The notes beneath the pieces are model-generated. The model ran no database searches. It saw only the letters and a list, made by a program, of their open reading frames with translations, and was not told the DNA's origin. Both the position numbers and the translations under genes were made by a program. From positions 682,001 through 746,000 of the forward strand of contig JAJFPB010000006.1 of the NCBI GenBank assembly GCA_020881915.1: 64,000 nucleotides of DNA, given 5' to 3'. Positions 31,409 to 44,099 of the stretch are shown piece by piece. The DNA is from Paramyrothecium sp. XJ0827. Taxonomy: Eukaryota > Ascomycota > Sordariomycetes > Hypocreales > Stachybotryaceae. How positions within the stretch are numbered: position 1 is the stretch's first letter; every line of letters begins with the position of its first letter.

Positions 31409-32167
31409 ATGAGCAACCCTTCTACCTACCTCATCACCGGCGCCAATCGTGGCATAGGCAAGGGCTTTGTCCAGCGCATTCTGCAGAAGCCTTCCACCAC
31501 TGTCGTCGCGGCTGTCCGGGATCCTGCTCATCCAACGTCCAAAGCACTTGCCGACTTGCCCAAGGGACCCGACACCAAGCTCATTATTGTGAAGCTCGAC
31601 GCGGCTGTTGAGACAGATGCTGCCAGCGCTGTAGCTCAAATACGAGACCAGGGTATCACTTCTCTAGACATCGTCATCGCCAACGCCGGCATCGCCCAAG
31701 GCGGCAAAACCGTCCGCGAAACCTCGGTTGCGAACGCACTCAAACACTTCAGTGTGAATGCTCTTGGGCCATTGACCCTTTTCCAAGCCACCGCGGACTT
31801 GCTTAAAGCCAGTTCAACCGGCAGCCCAAAGTTCGTCGCCATTTCCACCATTGTCGGCTCTATCGGCGCGCAGGAAATTCTTGCCAAATTCCCGGGGACT
31901 TCGAGTCCGTACGGCGCCTCAAAGGCGGCTCTGAACTGGTTTATCCGCCTTGTTTCTCAAGAAGAGCCTTGGTTGACCAGCTTTGTTTTCCACCCCGGCC
32001 TGGTGGAGACGGATCTCTCGGGTGGTGGTTCGGTGGACCTCAAGGCCTTGGGGGCAATCTCCGTGGAGACCAGTGTTTCTAACATGGTCCAAACGACTTT
32101 CGCTATTGACCCGAACGAGCTCAGCGGATCTTTCCGTAACCATGACGGTACTGTTATCCCGTGGTAA
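31409..32167 (+). CDS. Short-chain dehydrogenase/reductase (norsolorinic-acid-ketoreductase-like)
   Basis: A 252-residue, single-exon classical SDR. I start at the ATG on 31409 because the earlier in-frame part (from 31148) is not SDR-like and includes the TATA-like element. Motifs: cofactor-binding TGANRGIG at residues 10-17, NAGIA after DIVIA, catalytic Ser in ISTIVGS, and YGASK with the Tyr/Lys pair, followed by HPGLVETDLSGG. Family members reduce aromatic or polyketide-derived ketones with NADPH in the cytosol. There is no polyketide synthase in the window, so the substrate is unknown. Confidence 0.93.
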   Translation: MSNPSTYLITGANRGIGKGFVQRILQKPSTTVVAAVRDPAHPTSKALADLPKGPDTKLIIVKLDAAVETDAASAVAQIRDQGITSLDIVIANAGIAQGGKTVRETSVANALKHFSVNALGPLTLFQATADLLKASSTGSPKFVAISTIVGSIGAQEILAKFPGTSSPYGASKAALNWFIRLVSQEEPWLTSFVFHPGLVETDLSGGGSVDLKALGAISVETSVSNMVQTTFAIDPNELSGSFRNHDGTVIPW

Positions 32168-34001
32168 ATCGCTAGAATGCGCGCTTGATTGAGGCACAAG
32201 CTTGACTGTTACCCGAGGAAGATAATTCTGACGTGCTCTGGACGGAGATGCCCGTGAGCATTCTAGCAATGTTGCGAGTTGAGATCTAGCTAGAGATTTG
32301 CAGTAGCATAATATTATCGCTAATCCGGCTTTCGCCGTGTCGATTCCATTTTTGATCTTCTCGTGTTTTTCGTCTTCTATGACCGGAACATTCGTGATCC
32401 TGTTTTTAAATGCCCACCGATTGGCAAATTGGCGAATCTACACTAAGTAGTTGGTAGTCCTGCAAGTGCAACGTCGAATAGACATGAAGCCTGTTGATCT
32501 AATTTCACATAAGTTACACACCCATGAATCTTGGCGATACCGATTGCAGTGCAGCTTTTTCAAGATGCCGATCCAATTTGCAAGGGTAAAATGTCCATGG
32601 CACCGATACGGAAATTGAAGAAAAATGCCAACTATCTTCACTTGCGTTCGACTAATGGCAACAATTCACAAATAATGTCACATGGGCCGTACTGGCCGTA
32701 CTCTATCCATGAACGGTATGAGTGTGTTTAGGAAGATGGTCCGCCTGGTTTGACCCAGTTCTTTCAACCAAATCCCGCGTTACTCCTTCCGAGAGCCGAC
32801 CGGGTAGTGAGTACTTATTCCTTGACTCGCGCCTACCTTTTCCATACGCCATGAAAGGCTCTTTGATGCTCGGAACACAAAGCAACAAACCGCGATGCTA
32901 TGCCGGTGTTCAATACGAGATCGATAAGCGCCTGCCAAGAGTTGGTGCGTAGAAGCAGTTAGCGTAGGCACGCGGTGAGCCACTACGCATGCATGCTCAT
33001 GCACCCATCCCCCCAAAGCGCTCGCGTGATATCACTCGCGATGGCAAGTGTTACATCGGCCAGTGTATAGTGCGAATTCAACTTGACCCCATGTTCCAGG
33101 GATTCACGGGCTATAATCGTCGGCTCTGATTTCTTGTTAAAAAATAATTGAATAAAATGCTTTATAAGATTCAGTTGCAAACACGGCATTCTTCAATTCT
33201 TCATCAACTACGGGCTGTAGAGGAAGCATGCGAATAAGTCTACAGAAGCAGAGCCGCCTTCATTTTGGTCTGTGAGGATGATGCAGGTCAATAAGACCCT
33301 GGATTTATTTATTTCTCAATGCTACCCATATGATGCCAGGAATCCGTGATCCGAGAAGCACGAGTGCTGCCATAGACTTAGCACGTAATCTTTTGATATG
33401 ATTCTGCAAGAGTAGAGGCCTGGGAACCCCTCCCCGGTCGTAACCTCAATAAGGCAGGTCCCATTCAATTGTCTTGCATGACACGGGATGCGCTCCACCG
33501 TTTTTGAACGGCCCAATAAGTCGTGCATCCACCGTTATCAGAATGAAGCCCCGGATGCAGGGCTAACACAGTCATGGAGAAGGATGCAGCTAATGCAGGC
33601 AACCATGGTTCAACCCACCTGAATGACCGTGCATATTGTACATTATCGGACTCGGACCAGAAGTGCTTGACCATGCTGCAAGACGATATCCGATGCCAAG
33701 TTGTGTCACTCCCCAAGCTGAGCACCTCATTCGGCACGATGCTTGTCGCATGCAGGTCATGGATCCTGATTGACGCTTGAGCCACGTTCTTGAAGTTCGA
33801 GAAACCCAGTGAGCAGCTCACCGATACGAATCGGGAGCTTTCGTTGAGGGGTAGGCGGGGCGGCATGAACCGTGTCGTATGACCTGAAGGACGATATCAG
33901 TATTCGTGATTAGTATCGTTTTATTTAAATACCAAAGTCCTATCACAAGATGTTAGCCACACTTCCAAGCATTCACAGTATCCCACTATTGGATCTTGAC
34001 C
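32168..34001. other. Long intergenic stretch
   Basis: About 1.8 kb between the SDR and the subtilase. Open frames such as 33465-33866 (minus) have no recognisable content. Confidence 0.55.
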
Positions 34002-37000
34002 ATGCAATTGCTAGGCGCCTTGGCCGTTCTCGCGCTCCCTGCTTTGGGAAGCGCCGGGCGCCTTGATCCCCGCCAAGAGGAAGATGATTCGAAGCTCAAT
34101 GCGACTGCTCCCGTCCCAAATAGTTTCATCGTGGAGTACGCTCCTGTGAGCTCACATCGCTCGGGATAAATACCATTAGAGGACTAACCAAACACAAGGG
34201 AACCGCTCGCGCCCGCCTGAGCTCAAATGACGACTCCGATATCGTTGTCGTCAAGAGCTTCGAAAGTGAAATCTTCTCCGGCGCAAGCATCGAGACCACC
34301 ACGCATAACACCGATAGCTTGCAGAGGCTTGAGGGTGTCCTGCGCGTCTGGCCCAACAACCTCATTTCACTGGCCCCTCTTGATCCTGTCTCCTTCAGCG
34401 ACGCTGCCGCCGCTAGCAACTACACTAGCCACAACACGACCGGGGTGAACAAGCTGCACGAGCGAGGCATCTTCGGCCAGGGTGTCAAGATTGGTGTTGT
34501 CGACACCGGCACCTGGTACGACCATCCTGCTGTAAGTTCTTGCCTGTCCTTTCTGCTGTCCCCAATCTGATGTAGATATAGCTTGGTGGTGGCTATGGCG
34601 AAGGTTTCAAGATTGTCGGTGGGTACGATTTTGTGGGAGACGGCTGTAAGTCTGAAGAAAATTATTGATGAAGGGAAAAGTGAAATCGAACTGATGATTT
34701 AGTGTGGCCATGGGAACCCAAGACACCCGATGATGACCCTGTGGACCAGCAGGGACACGGTGAGTTTTTTTTATCACCATGCTGCATCCCTGAATTGTTC
34801 TCACTCTTTCTTAGGCACGCACGTGGCAGGAATCATTGTTGGTGAAAACGAATAGTGAGTGATTACGTCCGAGGACGCAACAAACTTCGCTAATTTTGTG
34901 TAGCTGGACTGGCGTTGCACCACGAGCGTCCATCTACTCGTACAAGGTTTTCTCCCAACTTGTAAGACTACCTGAGCACCTCTTCCGGTAGCATGTCTGA
35001 CAATTCATTTAGGGCAGTGTAGATGATGCCACCCTGATCGAATCTTTCCTGAAAGCCCACGAAGACGGTGTAAGTCTTCTTTTTACCCAACACCATCACA
35101 ACAAGCTCTAAACTTCGTACAGGTCGATATCATCACGGCTAGTATTGGTGAGTGAGATCAGTCATACGTATTCTGCCCTTCTAACTCGCTGTAGGTGGTC
35201 CGAGTGGTTGGAGCACCGGAGCATGGGCTGAGGTCGCCTCACGACTGGTTGAAGAAGGCGTTGTTGTAACGATCAGCGCCGGTAATAGCGGTGCTGCCGG
35301 CCCTTTCTTTGCTAGCAGTGGCTCGTCCGGCGACAATGTCCTGGCCATTGCCTCGGTGGAAACTGAGAAATATCCCGCTTCCCCCTTTGAGCTGACCTTT
35401 TCCCTCGATGGATCTAGCAACACTACTACGGTTTGTCTAAATCCCTGACCCTCAGCCATCACAATCCCTAACTAGAATGACATTTAGTCCGGGTATCTCC
35501 CATCAACGTATTACTTCCCCTCTGACGTAGCCGGATGGCCGATTGTACCCTTGAACTTTGACACTTCTGACCCTGCCGACGGCTGTGAGCCCTATCCTGA
35601 GGGCACCCCCAGTCTTGAAGGAAAGGTCGCACTCGTCAGGCGTGGCACCTGTACTTTCACTATCAAGCAACAGAACCTTGTTGCTCTTGGCGCAGAGTAC
35701 ATCCTCATCTACAACAACGAGAACCCTCTCGTTACCCCAAGCACCACCAGTGACGATGGACTGATTGCCCTCATCGCTGCCGAAGCTGGAAAGGCCATCA
35801 TTGGAGCCATTGAGGCTGGCGGTAACGTCACAGCCGACTTTTCCATCAATCCCGAAGCTGTAGTGGGCCTTGAATATGCCGCTGGTGGGCGTCCGAATAC
35901 GTTCACGTCATGGGGTGGAACGCATGACCTTAAGATCAAGCCAGATATTGCCGCTCCCGGTGGTCAGGTAAGTCTCTTCAATACTCACACTGGTGTTTCA
36001 TCATCCTAATACTGTGATAGATCTTCAGTACGTATCTCGATGGCACATATGCTCTGCTTTCTGGAACGTCCATGGCGGCCCCGTATGTCGCAGGTGTTGC
36101 AGCCTTGTACATCAGTGCTCATGGTGGACGCGCAACCCATGGTATGTCATAATCATCAATCGTCCGACATTCGGGGGACCACTTCATACTGAATTTATTG
36201 CACAGGCAAGGAATTCGCCAAGAAGCTGCATCGACGCATTATTGCCAGTGGAACGGCTCTGCCCTGGTCGGACGGAACCGCCACTAACTACGGCTTCTCA
36301 GCCCCTGTTCCACAGGTTGGGAATGGTCTGATCAATGCGTTCAAGGTGGTCAACTACACGACCGATCTCACTTTCGAGAAGTTGGCCCTTAATGACACCC
36401 ATCACTTCAGTCGCTACCATGATTTAACCATCACGAACGGTGACTCGAAGGATGTCACTTATAAGCTGTCCTATGACGCTGCCGCCGGAGTCGAGGCTGC
36501 TGGGTGGTTCCCCTTGCCTCCAACAACTGGTGAAAAGAGGCTCAAGAGTTTCACGGAATTGGTTCCTATCTCACTGCCCGTTCGTGCCTCCCTACCACGG
36601 GACTTTACTTTGAAACCGGGTCAAAGCAAGACTGTTTCGTAAGTTTCAATATCCAAAAGAGTAACCGAGCGCATGTGCCGACTTGTTTAGGGTGAACTTT
36701 CACAACCCGGACAACCTAGGCTGGAATTCTTCGGCCCTACCCTTGTACAGCGGCAAAGTCTTTGTAACTGGCAGCAACGGCGAGCAATTATCTGTTCCAT
36801 ACTCTGGTAAGTCTCGGTACCAATTTGGTGTCTTAAGATCATTCGTTAATAGGTCAACAGGTCTGGGCGCCAACCTCAAAGCTGAGCTGAATCCGATCTA
36901 TCGAACTACGTACCCTTTCTCAAGGTCCAACGTCAGATTCATCAGCATTCAGGATAAGTCGAAGTATGCATGGCATATATTTGTAGTCTTCCATGATTAC

Positions 37001-37600
37001 TAACCAAGCATAGTTATACCTTCGATCTCTCCAACAGTCAGCAAGATTTCCCCAAGATTTACTCTAAAATTATTTGGGGAACCAAGGAAGTTCGCTGGGA
37101 TGTAAGAAATCCCCCATTCCTGTCTTCAACCTTCAAGCCTTGTTCTCATAACATCGCAATTACAGATCTATGAAGCTGGTTGGTCAGAGCGCAACTGGCA
37201 ATACCCCCCTGTTCCCGGTCAAAACGGCTACATTGGTCCCGCTACCTCTTGGGTTGGTGCCGGCTCTGTTAACTGGATCGATCTCAGATACGACGATCCC
37301 GATGAGACATGGACCTATCCTCAGGTAGACCTCTTCCGTAATGCCCAAACCCAAAACGCCTACCATGAGTTCTGGTGGTTCGGGAAGCTGGGTAACGGCA
37401 GTCAGATTGAGCCAGGCACCTACACGTATGTTCTATACCTTTGTCCCGTGCTGCTGCTGAATGGCCTGATGATTTCTAACATGATCAGCATTCGATTCGC
37501 CACGCTCAAACCGTTCGGAAACCCTCAGGCTGCCGACAACTGGGATGTCTTCAAGACACCGCAAATCGAAGTCCTCGGCAAGTACGCTAAGTCTGGTTAG
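34002..37600 (+). CDS. Secreted subtilisin-like serine protease with PA domain (minor extracellular protease Vpr-like)
   Basis: Seventeen exons separated by 16 short introns, all with consensus ends, give one long protein of roughly 890 residues. It starts with a signal peptide ([18 protein letters not shown]). An I9-type propeptide region follows ([26 protein letters not shown]). The catalytic triad is intact: Asp in [12 protein letters not shown], His in QQGHGTHVAG, Ser in [13 protein letters not shown], with Asn in [14 protein letters not shown] domain is inserted between His and Ser ([13 protein letters not shown] and ILIYNNENP). The C-terminal part is an Fn3-like/DUF1034 region ([28 protein letters not shown]). 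The enzyme should be an extracellular protease for nutrition or host attack. It contrasts with the damaged S8 gene at 20-22 kb. Confidence 0.93.
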
Positions 37601-40216
37601 TTGTTTTGGGATCAGGCATTGGCATCAAATCCTGAGTAAGCGTTCGTGGGCCACATTGTTCATTCAGACATATAATCGTGCTGGTGAATATAAATGCAAC
37701 AATTGCTTTCTAGGTAGAGTTCATTTGAAATCACATGGTCGGACAAAAAGCTTAGATAAGCTAGAACGGCAAGCATCCCGTAGCTCGTTAGGATCTATCT
37801 CTGTTTGCAACCAATAAAGGTGCTTTGCCGAATGATTTTGATCAGACTTACTAGTAATGCCGGTGTTCGCTGATAGTATTTACTTTTCTTCCTTAAACTA
37901 TTTTCGGTCCCTGACGCAAACATTCAGGATAGCAATTCCCATACCCCTCCGAAAAGTTCATCCGGGTCTTAAACAAGACCGTGCCTAAGATATGTTCCTA
38001 AGCTGGCGACGATATGCATCTTAATCTATCTTCAGTTTACATTCAAATAATCGGTTTTCTTCACTCGGCCCGGAAATTTTTTTTGTCATGTTAGAAAGTA
38101 ATTAGTTGTCGCAACTGAGTGATTCATATCCAGAAGGAGTGCGGCTAAGATATATCGCTTGCGTTTCATGGCACCTCCACCCTAAATGATCCCTACCTGC
38201 GCTATAGCAGTCATCATGCGCCCCAATGCCTCTTGGAGCATGCAGGATTCGCTAGGTCCCCGGGTCGGCATCCCGGATACACTCGCAGGAGGCATCTCGC
38301 GGAGGGAACCAATAGACTCGGCTTGTTTTAGCAGTTGGTAGAGTTCTGTTTGCGACCCCTTATAGTTGTCATTATGGCCCGGTAAGCTCCCATGTAGATT
38401 GAGCCCACGTCAAGTATCGCAAGCCTTGCAGCATCCAACTCTTGCTGATTGCTCGGAATTTAATGCTCGGATCCAAGAAAAAGCCCACCTGTCAGTACGA
38501 ATGTCCAGTAACCATGTCTTCGTACCCTCTCCTGAACAACTGATGGTGTGGGGGACTGGTCACGACCCACATAATACACATGCCAACCTCCCCCGTATCA
38601 GCCTTACGTCCGCGTGCACGCGGCCTGTGTTTCCAATAAACTTATTTCTTGATAACTTCAAACCTTGGCGAGACTTTGTACACTTTGTCTAAACCTTCTC
38701 TCATGATACGATTTTCCGTTGTGAACTTTACAGCCAGACTGGGAGTCTCATAGCTGGACGTATCATCACTGCTTTCGCTCTCCCCAATTCCGTCCGCATC
38801 GACTCCTGTAGCCAACTTGCAACAGCATTTCCCTACCACTTAATAATAACAGCCTAGCTATTTACGCATCTCTTCATCTTTATTCATCATTCCGGCAGAG
38901 CTTGACAAGTAATAAAAGTGCCAGTTTCTCTGGGTTCGTTTCTAAGAATTAACCGGTCATTGTGTAGGGACACGGGACAAAATTATCAGTGTCATTGTCC
39001 TACAGTGTACATTTCTGAGTGTTAGGCCTCAGCCGTGAATCAGTCACTGTTAGCTTAAGCGAGGCCACTTGTGGACCGCACGAAGAAGATGAACTGAGTC
39101 TACCTGGAGCAGGTAGATCCCAGGCCTTCACGTATGGTGCCTTAGGGGATTCAGGCTCGTTTTCACCCGCCGTTTTGCCAACTGCGGAAGGTGTCATAAT
39201 TCATTCATGCTGCTGGCCAGGTATGAGCCTACTTCCGAGTCCCATAAAAGGTCCGGGATGAGTCAATGGGCTCGGGTCGTGTGTACAATCTATGTCTCAT
39301 TTCACGCATGCTTTGCTAATCTTTTCCCTTCAACCGTTAAAATCAGCCGATTTCTCCGTCAATGTTCCTCACAGCGGCGAAGTCTCGTCTTAAAGACGCA
39401 GATCCGGTCTTTATTCCTCGGCCTTCCATTGCAATTGATATTTTCACTTTGGCGCGTCGTAGACGTTGCAATATTCCTCCATCCAAGCAGCATTTTAGTC
39501 TAGTGTCTTCCCTAACAGATTGAGATGATTTTCTTCACTAAAACTTGCCTTTTAAAATTATAGGAATGTTGTTCATGAAGCGGATCATCCACTCCTGGAT
39601 AAGTTCCTCGCCACAAACCGTCACCCGCTGATGCAGGTGTGCCGTATTTCTGTTCTTCCTCGACGGAATGTATGTCACGCTTGACCCGTCATGTGTTTCA
39701 TTCCTGAACAGGAATTACTCTTACATTTCGTGTTGGAAGGAAGGATATTTACATCACCTGATGGTGAGTATAGTGAGTAGCAACCCAGCTCTGCCCCACC
39801 ATCTTGGTTCATTTACCTCAACGGAATGTGGATGGATCTGTATTGACGGTGAGACTATCCTCAGCAGCCACAGTCACTCCAGCGTCTTAATTCAGGACAA
39901 AGTTCCTAGATTCGGCAGCGGTACAACTGATCCGGCATAGAGGCGTACTCCAATCTTCCTTGTCTGAGCACGAGCATGCAAGAATGCTACAGCTCATCCT
40001 TTCCAAATACTGACTGGTGATGTCATTCTAGCTCTGAGGATTATATCATTGTGTCCGAATCTTGCGAACTTGCAAGCTGGTGCATTTCTTCCACGCAACC
40101 TCGATATAAAAACACGCTTGCATCCTGCTCATCCATTACTGCCGAAGCTCTACATCCCCTCCGGTACCCTATCTACTCTTGTACCACCCAAGCCTCTCAA
40201 CAGAATTCATTTCAAG
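37601..40216. other. Long gene-poor stretch
   Basis: About 2.6 kb with only short frames lacking features. It may hold decayed sequence, but I recognise no transposon. Confidence 0.5.
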
Positions 40217-40693
40217 ATGAAACTTCTCGCGAATATCGCTATCGGTATACTAAGTCTATCCTCTGTGTTGGCAGCGCCGAAACCAGAGCTCGAAAATGCT
40301 CTTGGCGATGTTTCCTCTACAAGCAATAGGTTTGGGGGCCTAGACATTGCAAAGAGGGGCGATGATTGGGATTATTGTGCCCAGGATGTCTATGTAAGTC
40401 AATTATTGGCTAAATCTACAAATAACTGATGATGTCAAGTGTTATGGACAGAATGACTGCGTCGCATGTAATAGTATCACGGTATGTGATTAATATGATC
40501 CTTTGTTTGACTCAAACTGACTCGTGCAGCATCATGATGGTAATTATCATTGTGGTCTTAGTGCTTTCAAGCCAAGGACTTGCTGGGCAGTAAGTGCCTC
40601 AAAATAACCTTTGAGATAAACATTAAATGCTTACAAATTATTGTCTAGTTTACTGGCCTGGATTATGTTCCTTATTCCAGCGACTATGATTAA
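40217..40693 (+). CDS. Small secreted cysteine-rich protein with prepro structure (effector or antimicrobial candidate)
   Basis: Four exons (40217-40393, 40440-40481, 40530-40589, 40649-40693), all joined in phase 0, encode 107 residues. The structure is a signal peptide (MKLLANIAIGILSLSSVLAA), a propeptide ending in a dibasic KR (LDIAKRGDD), and a mature part of about 60 residues. That part has six cysteines in the pattern CxxxxxC, CxxC, C, C and is rich in Asp, Tyr and His. The three introns in so short a gene each have clean donor and acceptor sites, which supports the model. No family is recognised. Small six-Cys secreted proteins of this build are often effectors or antimicrobial peptides, but function here is unknown. 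Confidence 0.78.
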
Positions 40694-41576
40694 GCACTTC
40701 ATGATTGGATATTGGAGGGGTTGATATCAGGTTATTCAACATATCCTAAGCCACTGTAGTTGTTTCTATGAGTATGCAGACTTTTTTGTTACGGCCATGA
40801 CTACATGCCACACTGGGTGGTGTCTCGTGAACTCCTTCAGGCTAGAATGCTTGAGCTATTTATGAAAACCCATAAGTAATGATTCCCTACGATATCTCCA
40901 AATGTCCAACAGATTGTGTATTTCGCAAGGCCACAGAGCCCTTCCGGCAGCACAGCGACCGAAGATTTACTCAGGTCCAGGTGTTCACTGGTGGAAAAAG
41001 TAAGGTCAGCATTCAGGCATGCTTTGCTGTACGAGTTTGGAGTTCGAATTCGTGGTGGAAACATTTTCGTGCCGTGTCTCTACGGAAACCCCGTTCAACG
41101 GTAATAGCTAATGTAGATACTTCTATTGTGGCGCGTCGCTCGCACCTTGTTCTTGAAAGAAGCAGTCAACAGCGTTAACATAATAATCTAAGGATAGACA
41201 AATTGAATTCCAGATTGGCACGTGTCGTCTTCCATCAACAGTAAGCAGCACTGGGGCGAAATACATCGACTCCCTCGTCATGAAGCACATCTGGCACGAA
41301 TATGTCGACAACTGATCGACTACACCGGAGCTGGTATTCAGACTCTCCCATTTCAAGTCCCAAGGTTTGGGCTTTCAACTTTGTACGCTATTATCGAATG
41401 GGAATTACCTGAATCTCAATCCTGTATTCGCAGACAGAATTGGTGATGGTCTAATAACTGCAATGATTTTCAATCTACATCTATAGAGCTATAGAAATTC
41501 GTGCAACCCTGCCAAGAATCCAGTACCAGCATACATGAGGGTTCTGTCCACAATGCCAACGACTCTTTCGGAAATC
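40694..41576. other. Intergenic, 3' side of the glucuronidase
   Basis: About 0.9 kb with no supported gene. Confidence 0.55.
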
Positions 41577-44099
41577 TCAATCAATAATATCCTGCGGCAA
41601 AATCGAAATGTAGTCGATTGGTGCCGGTTCTAGCCCATCTGGAGTTCCCACAATCTTTAGAGTGCTCCCTTCCTTAATTTCTACACCATCGAAAGTAATT
41701 CGCGCTGCTGTCTGGCCATCAATGTAAGGTGATGGGGCACGGCCAAGGTTGTATTCCAGATCACCCTTCCACTCTCCAACAAGATCGTCGTTGAGAAATA
41801 GTTCCCAGGTCGAATTACCAAGCGCCATGTCATAGTAATTGACGGCCAGGTTATACTTCCCACTTTCCACGTTCAGCGTCGTTGAGGCGATACCCTGCGT
41901 GGAGTTGTCCGCTGTGACAATGCAGTGGAACTTGCTCGCAGCCTCAAATGGTGACACACGGTAGCTTTTGTAGCCATCGAGAACCATATCCTCAGCCTCA
42001 ATGCGGTAAGGATGATTGCCAACACGGCCCGCCTCGTCGGGGATACTGGATTTATTGAAATAGAACATATTAACGCTATCCCGCCATACGAGGGAGTGGC
42101 CAGCCTGGTAGATGAGGCGGAAAAGGACGTGTTCATAACGCTCTTTGTCGATTTTATCCTTCAAGCTCTTCCAAGCGGTCACAAAGGTCTGCGCCATTAC
42201 GCTGCCTTCGTAATGCGCATCGTAGAAGTGTTGGATGACAGTCTTGCCGGACTTGAGGACTTGCGTATAGGGAACGTGATGGAACCAGAGGAGCAGGTTG
42301 TCAGGAGTTGTTTCGATATTCTCGTACCTCGCAGCTATCTCTGGTGGATACTGGCCTGCATTGCCAGTGCCGTTTTTAACAGTGCGGTCCATGCCGATGC
42401 TGTCCGCGTCTGCTCGTGTCCACTGACCCCATGGGTTCCCATCTTGGGAGCCAGGGTTCGGGCCATAGTGTCCCAGGAGGATGTCCGTCAAGGTCTGGAC
42501 ACCTAGATTGCCCGAGTAATTCTCATACGCCGGCCATGATTCCATCGATATTTTGGTGATGACGTCAATAACTTCCTGGTCATGACTAAAGGTCAACTTG
42601 ATCCACTCTTCCAGCATACCCGTCGAGCTGGCAGATGGGTCCCATGCAAGTTTGCCGTAGGCATACAGGTTCGACATAGCCAGATGGCTTCCGAGCCAGG
42701 TCGTGTTGGTTCCGACATTTACGACTCCCGCATAGCCGCCTGGCTTACGGTTGAACCGCTTGCCATTGAGGATGTTGGAGACGACCGATGGCTGGCCATC
42801 GACTCGCAGATCGAAGTCAAGTAGTTCCTTCCACATGGGAGCCAGATACACCAAATGAGCTTGCTGACCGAGGTATTCCTGAGTGATTTGCAACTCAATA
42901 GCAGAGGGCGTCTCGACCAAATGGGAGAAGAGTGGAGATACTGGCTCCCGGACCTGGAAATCGATGGGTCCGTACTTGATTTGGATGACAACATTGTCCT
43001 CAAACTCTGAGTCGAGACCGTCAAAGAAATCGACCGCAGCATTGGCTCGATCGGCTTTCCAGTCCAATGTCTGGTTGAGATTTCTGTGGTCATAGACAAA
43101 TGCACGGAACAAGACAGTCCCACCATGCGGCTGCAGAGCACGAGCAAAGAGGTTTGCTCCATCCGCCAAAGTTCTGTTGTAGGTCAGCGGGCCGGGCTGT
43201 CCTTCAGAACTGGCCTTGACAAGAAAGCCTGCCATATCCGGGATCCTCGAATAAAGCGAATCTGTGATATCTCCCCACCAGTCGATGACGGCCGTGTCCA
43301 AGGGGTCAAATGTAGAAAGCCCTCCAAACGTCTGAGGCGCGGCGAAGTTAAGGGAAAGGCCAAGCTGGATACCATACGGTCGGAAAGCATCTGCAATCCT
43401 CGCTAGGCCATCCATATTCGCGGGGCTCAGAGTGGAGGGATTTGCGTTGACATTGTTCACAACCACGGCATTGATACCGATGGACGCTAGGAGCCGGGCA
43501 TACTGAGAAGCGCGGGTAAGGTCCTCCCGAATGCGGCCATCCCAGAAGAAGATGGAGTTGCCACCGTAGCCCCTCTCAACACTGCCATGAGTCCCGCCAT
43601 TCTGCATGTTGTCCCATTGGTTCACCCATCGGATTGGGGCATCAGGGTTCGAAGTCAATGACAGGTCTGAGATGTTGCCTTGGGCGAGCAGAGAGAGGTA
43701 ATGAAAGGTGCCATACAAGGCTCCGCGTTCGTTCTCGCCAAGAATGATCACGCTGCTGCGGGAGACATTGAGGTAGAAGCCGTCCTTAACAAGCTCTGGA
43801 AGTTCCGCAGCGCTACCGTGCTGATCAATGAATGCGTTGATCGTCCCGACGGTAACAGTGGAATCCTCAGCGCTGCCGAGGGTCAATTCCTTCCCGAAGA
43901 TGCCGCGGAATCCATCAGCCAACTCCTTTCCAGCAGTATCCACTGGAAGCCCCTCAGTGGCATTGAGGGTAACAATGGCTGACGGGATTTTGTTGTGGTA
44001 GCACTTCGCGCTGGGGATCCTGGCGTAGCGCAACCAAGCGCTCAAGCCGTCTTCTGCGGCAACGACACCAAGGGCCGCGAGCCAAAGTAAGCCTCGCAT
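41577..44099 (-). CDS. aguA: Alpha-glucuronidase, glycoside hydrolase family 67, secreted
   Basis: A single exon of 840 residues, the family's usual length. I start at the ATG on 44099 to give a signal peptide (MRGLLWLAALGVVAA); the frame runs on to 44168. The N-terminal domain includes LVKDGFYLNVS and SSVIILGENERGALYGTFH. The (beta/alpha)8 catalytic part shows IRWVNQWDNMQNGGTHGSVE, NAVVVNNVNANPSTL, AFVYDHRNLNQTLDWKADRA and QIKYGPIDFQVREP, all hallmark GH67 segments. The C-terminal helical domain follows. The enzyme removes 4-O-methyl-glucuronic acid from the ends of xylo-oligosaccharides released from glucuronoxylan, outside the cell. The symbol is by family resemblance. Confidence 0.95.
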   Translation of the reverse strand: MRGLLWLAALGVVAAEDGLSAWLRYARIPSAKCYHNKIPSAIVTLNATEGLPVDTAGKELADGFRGIFGKELTLGSAEDSTVTVGTINAFIDQHGSAAELPELVKDGFYLNVSRSSVIILGENERGALYGTFHYLSLLAQGNISDLSLTSNPDAPIRWVNQWDNMQNGGTHGSVERGYGGNSIFFWDGRIREDLTRASQYARLLASIGINAVVVNNVNANPSTLSPANMDGLARIADAFRPYGIQLGLSLNFAAPQTFGGLSTFDPLDTAVIDWWGDITDSLYSRIPDMAGFLVKASSEGQPGPLTYNRTLADGANLFARALQPHGGTVLFRAFVYDHRNLNQTLDWKADRANAAVDFFDGLDSEFEDNVVIQIKYGPIDFQVREPVSPLFSHLVETPSAIELQITQEYLGQQAHLVYLAPMWKELLDFDLRVDGQPSVVSNILNGKRFNRKPGGYAGVVNVGTNTTWLGSHLAMSNLYAYGKLAWDPSASSTGMLEEWIKLTFSHDQEVIDVITKISMESWPAYENYSGNLGVQTLTDILLGHYGPNPGSQDGNPWGQWTRADADSIGMDRTVKNGTGNAGQYPPEIAARYENIETTPDNLLLWFHHVPYTQVLKSGKTVIQHFYDAHYEGSVMAQTFVTAWKSLKDKIDKERYEHVLFRLIYQAGHSLVWRDSVNMFYFNKSSIPDEAGRVGNHPYRIEAEDMVLDGYKSYRVSPFEAASKFHCIVTADNSTQGIASTTLNVESGKYNLAVNYYDMALGNSTWELFLNDDLVGEWKGDLEYNLGRAPSPYIDGQTAARITFDGVEIKEGSTLKIVGTPDGLEPAPIDYISILPQDIID

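Noticed and set aside
33465..33866. 133-codon minus-strand open frame
   Set aside because: No features; surrounded by gene-free sequence with other random frames.
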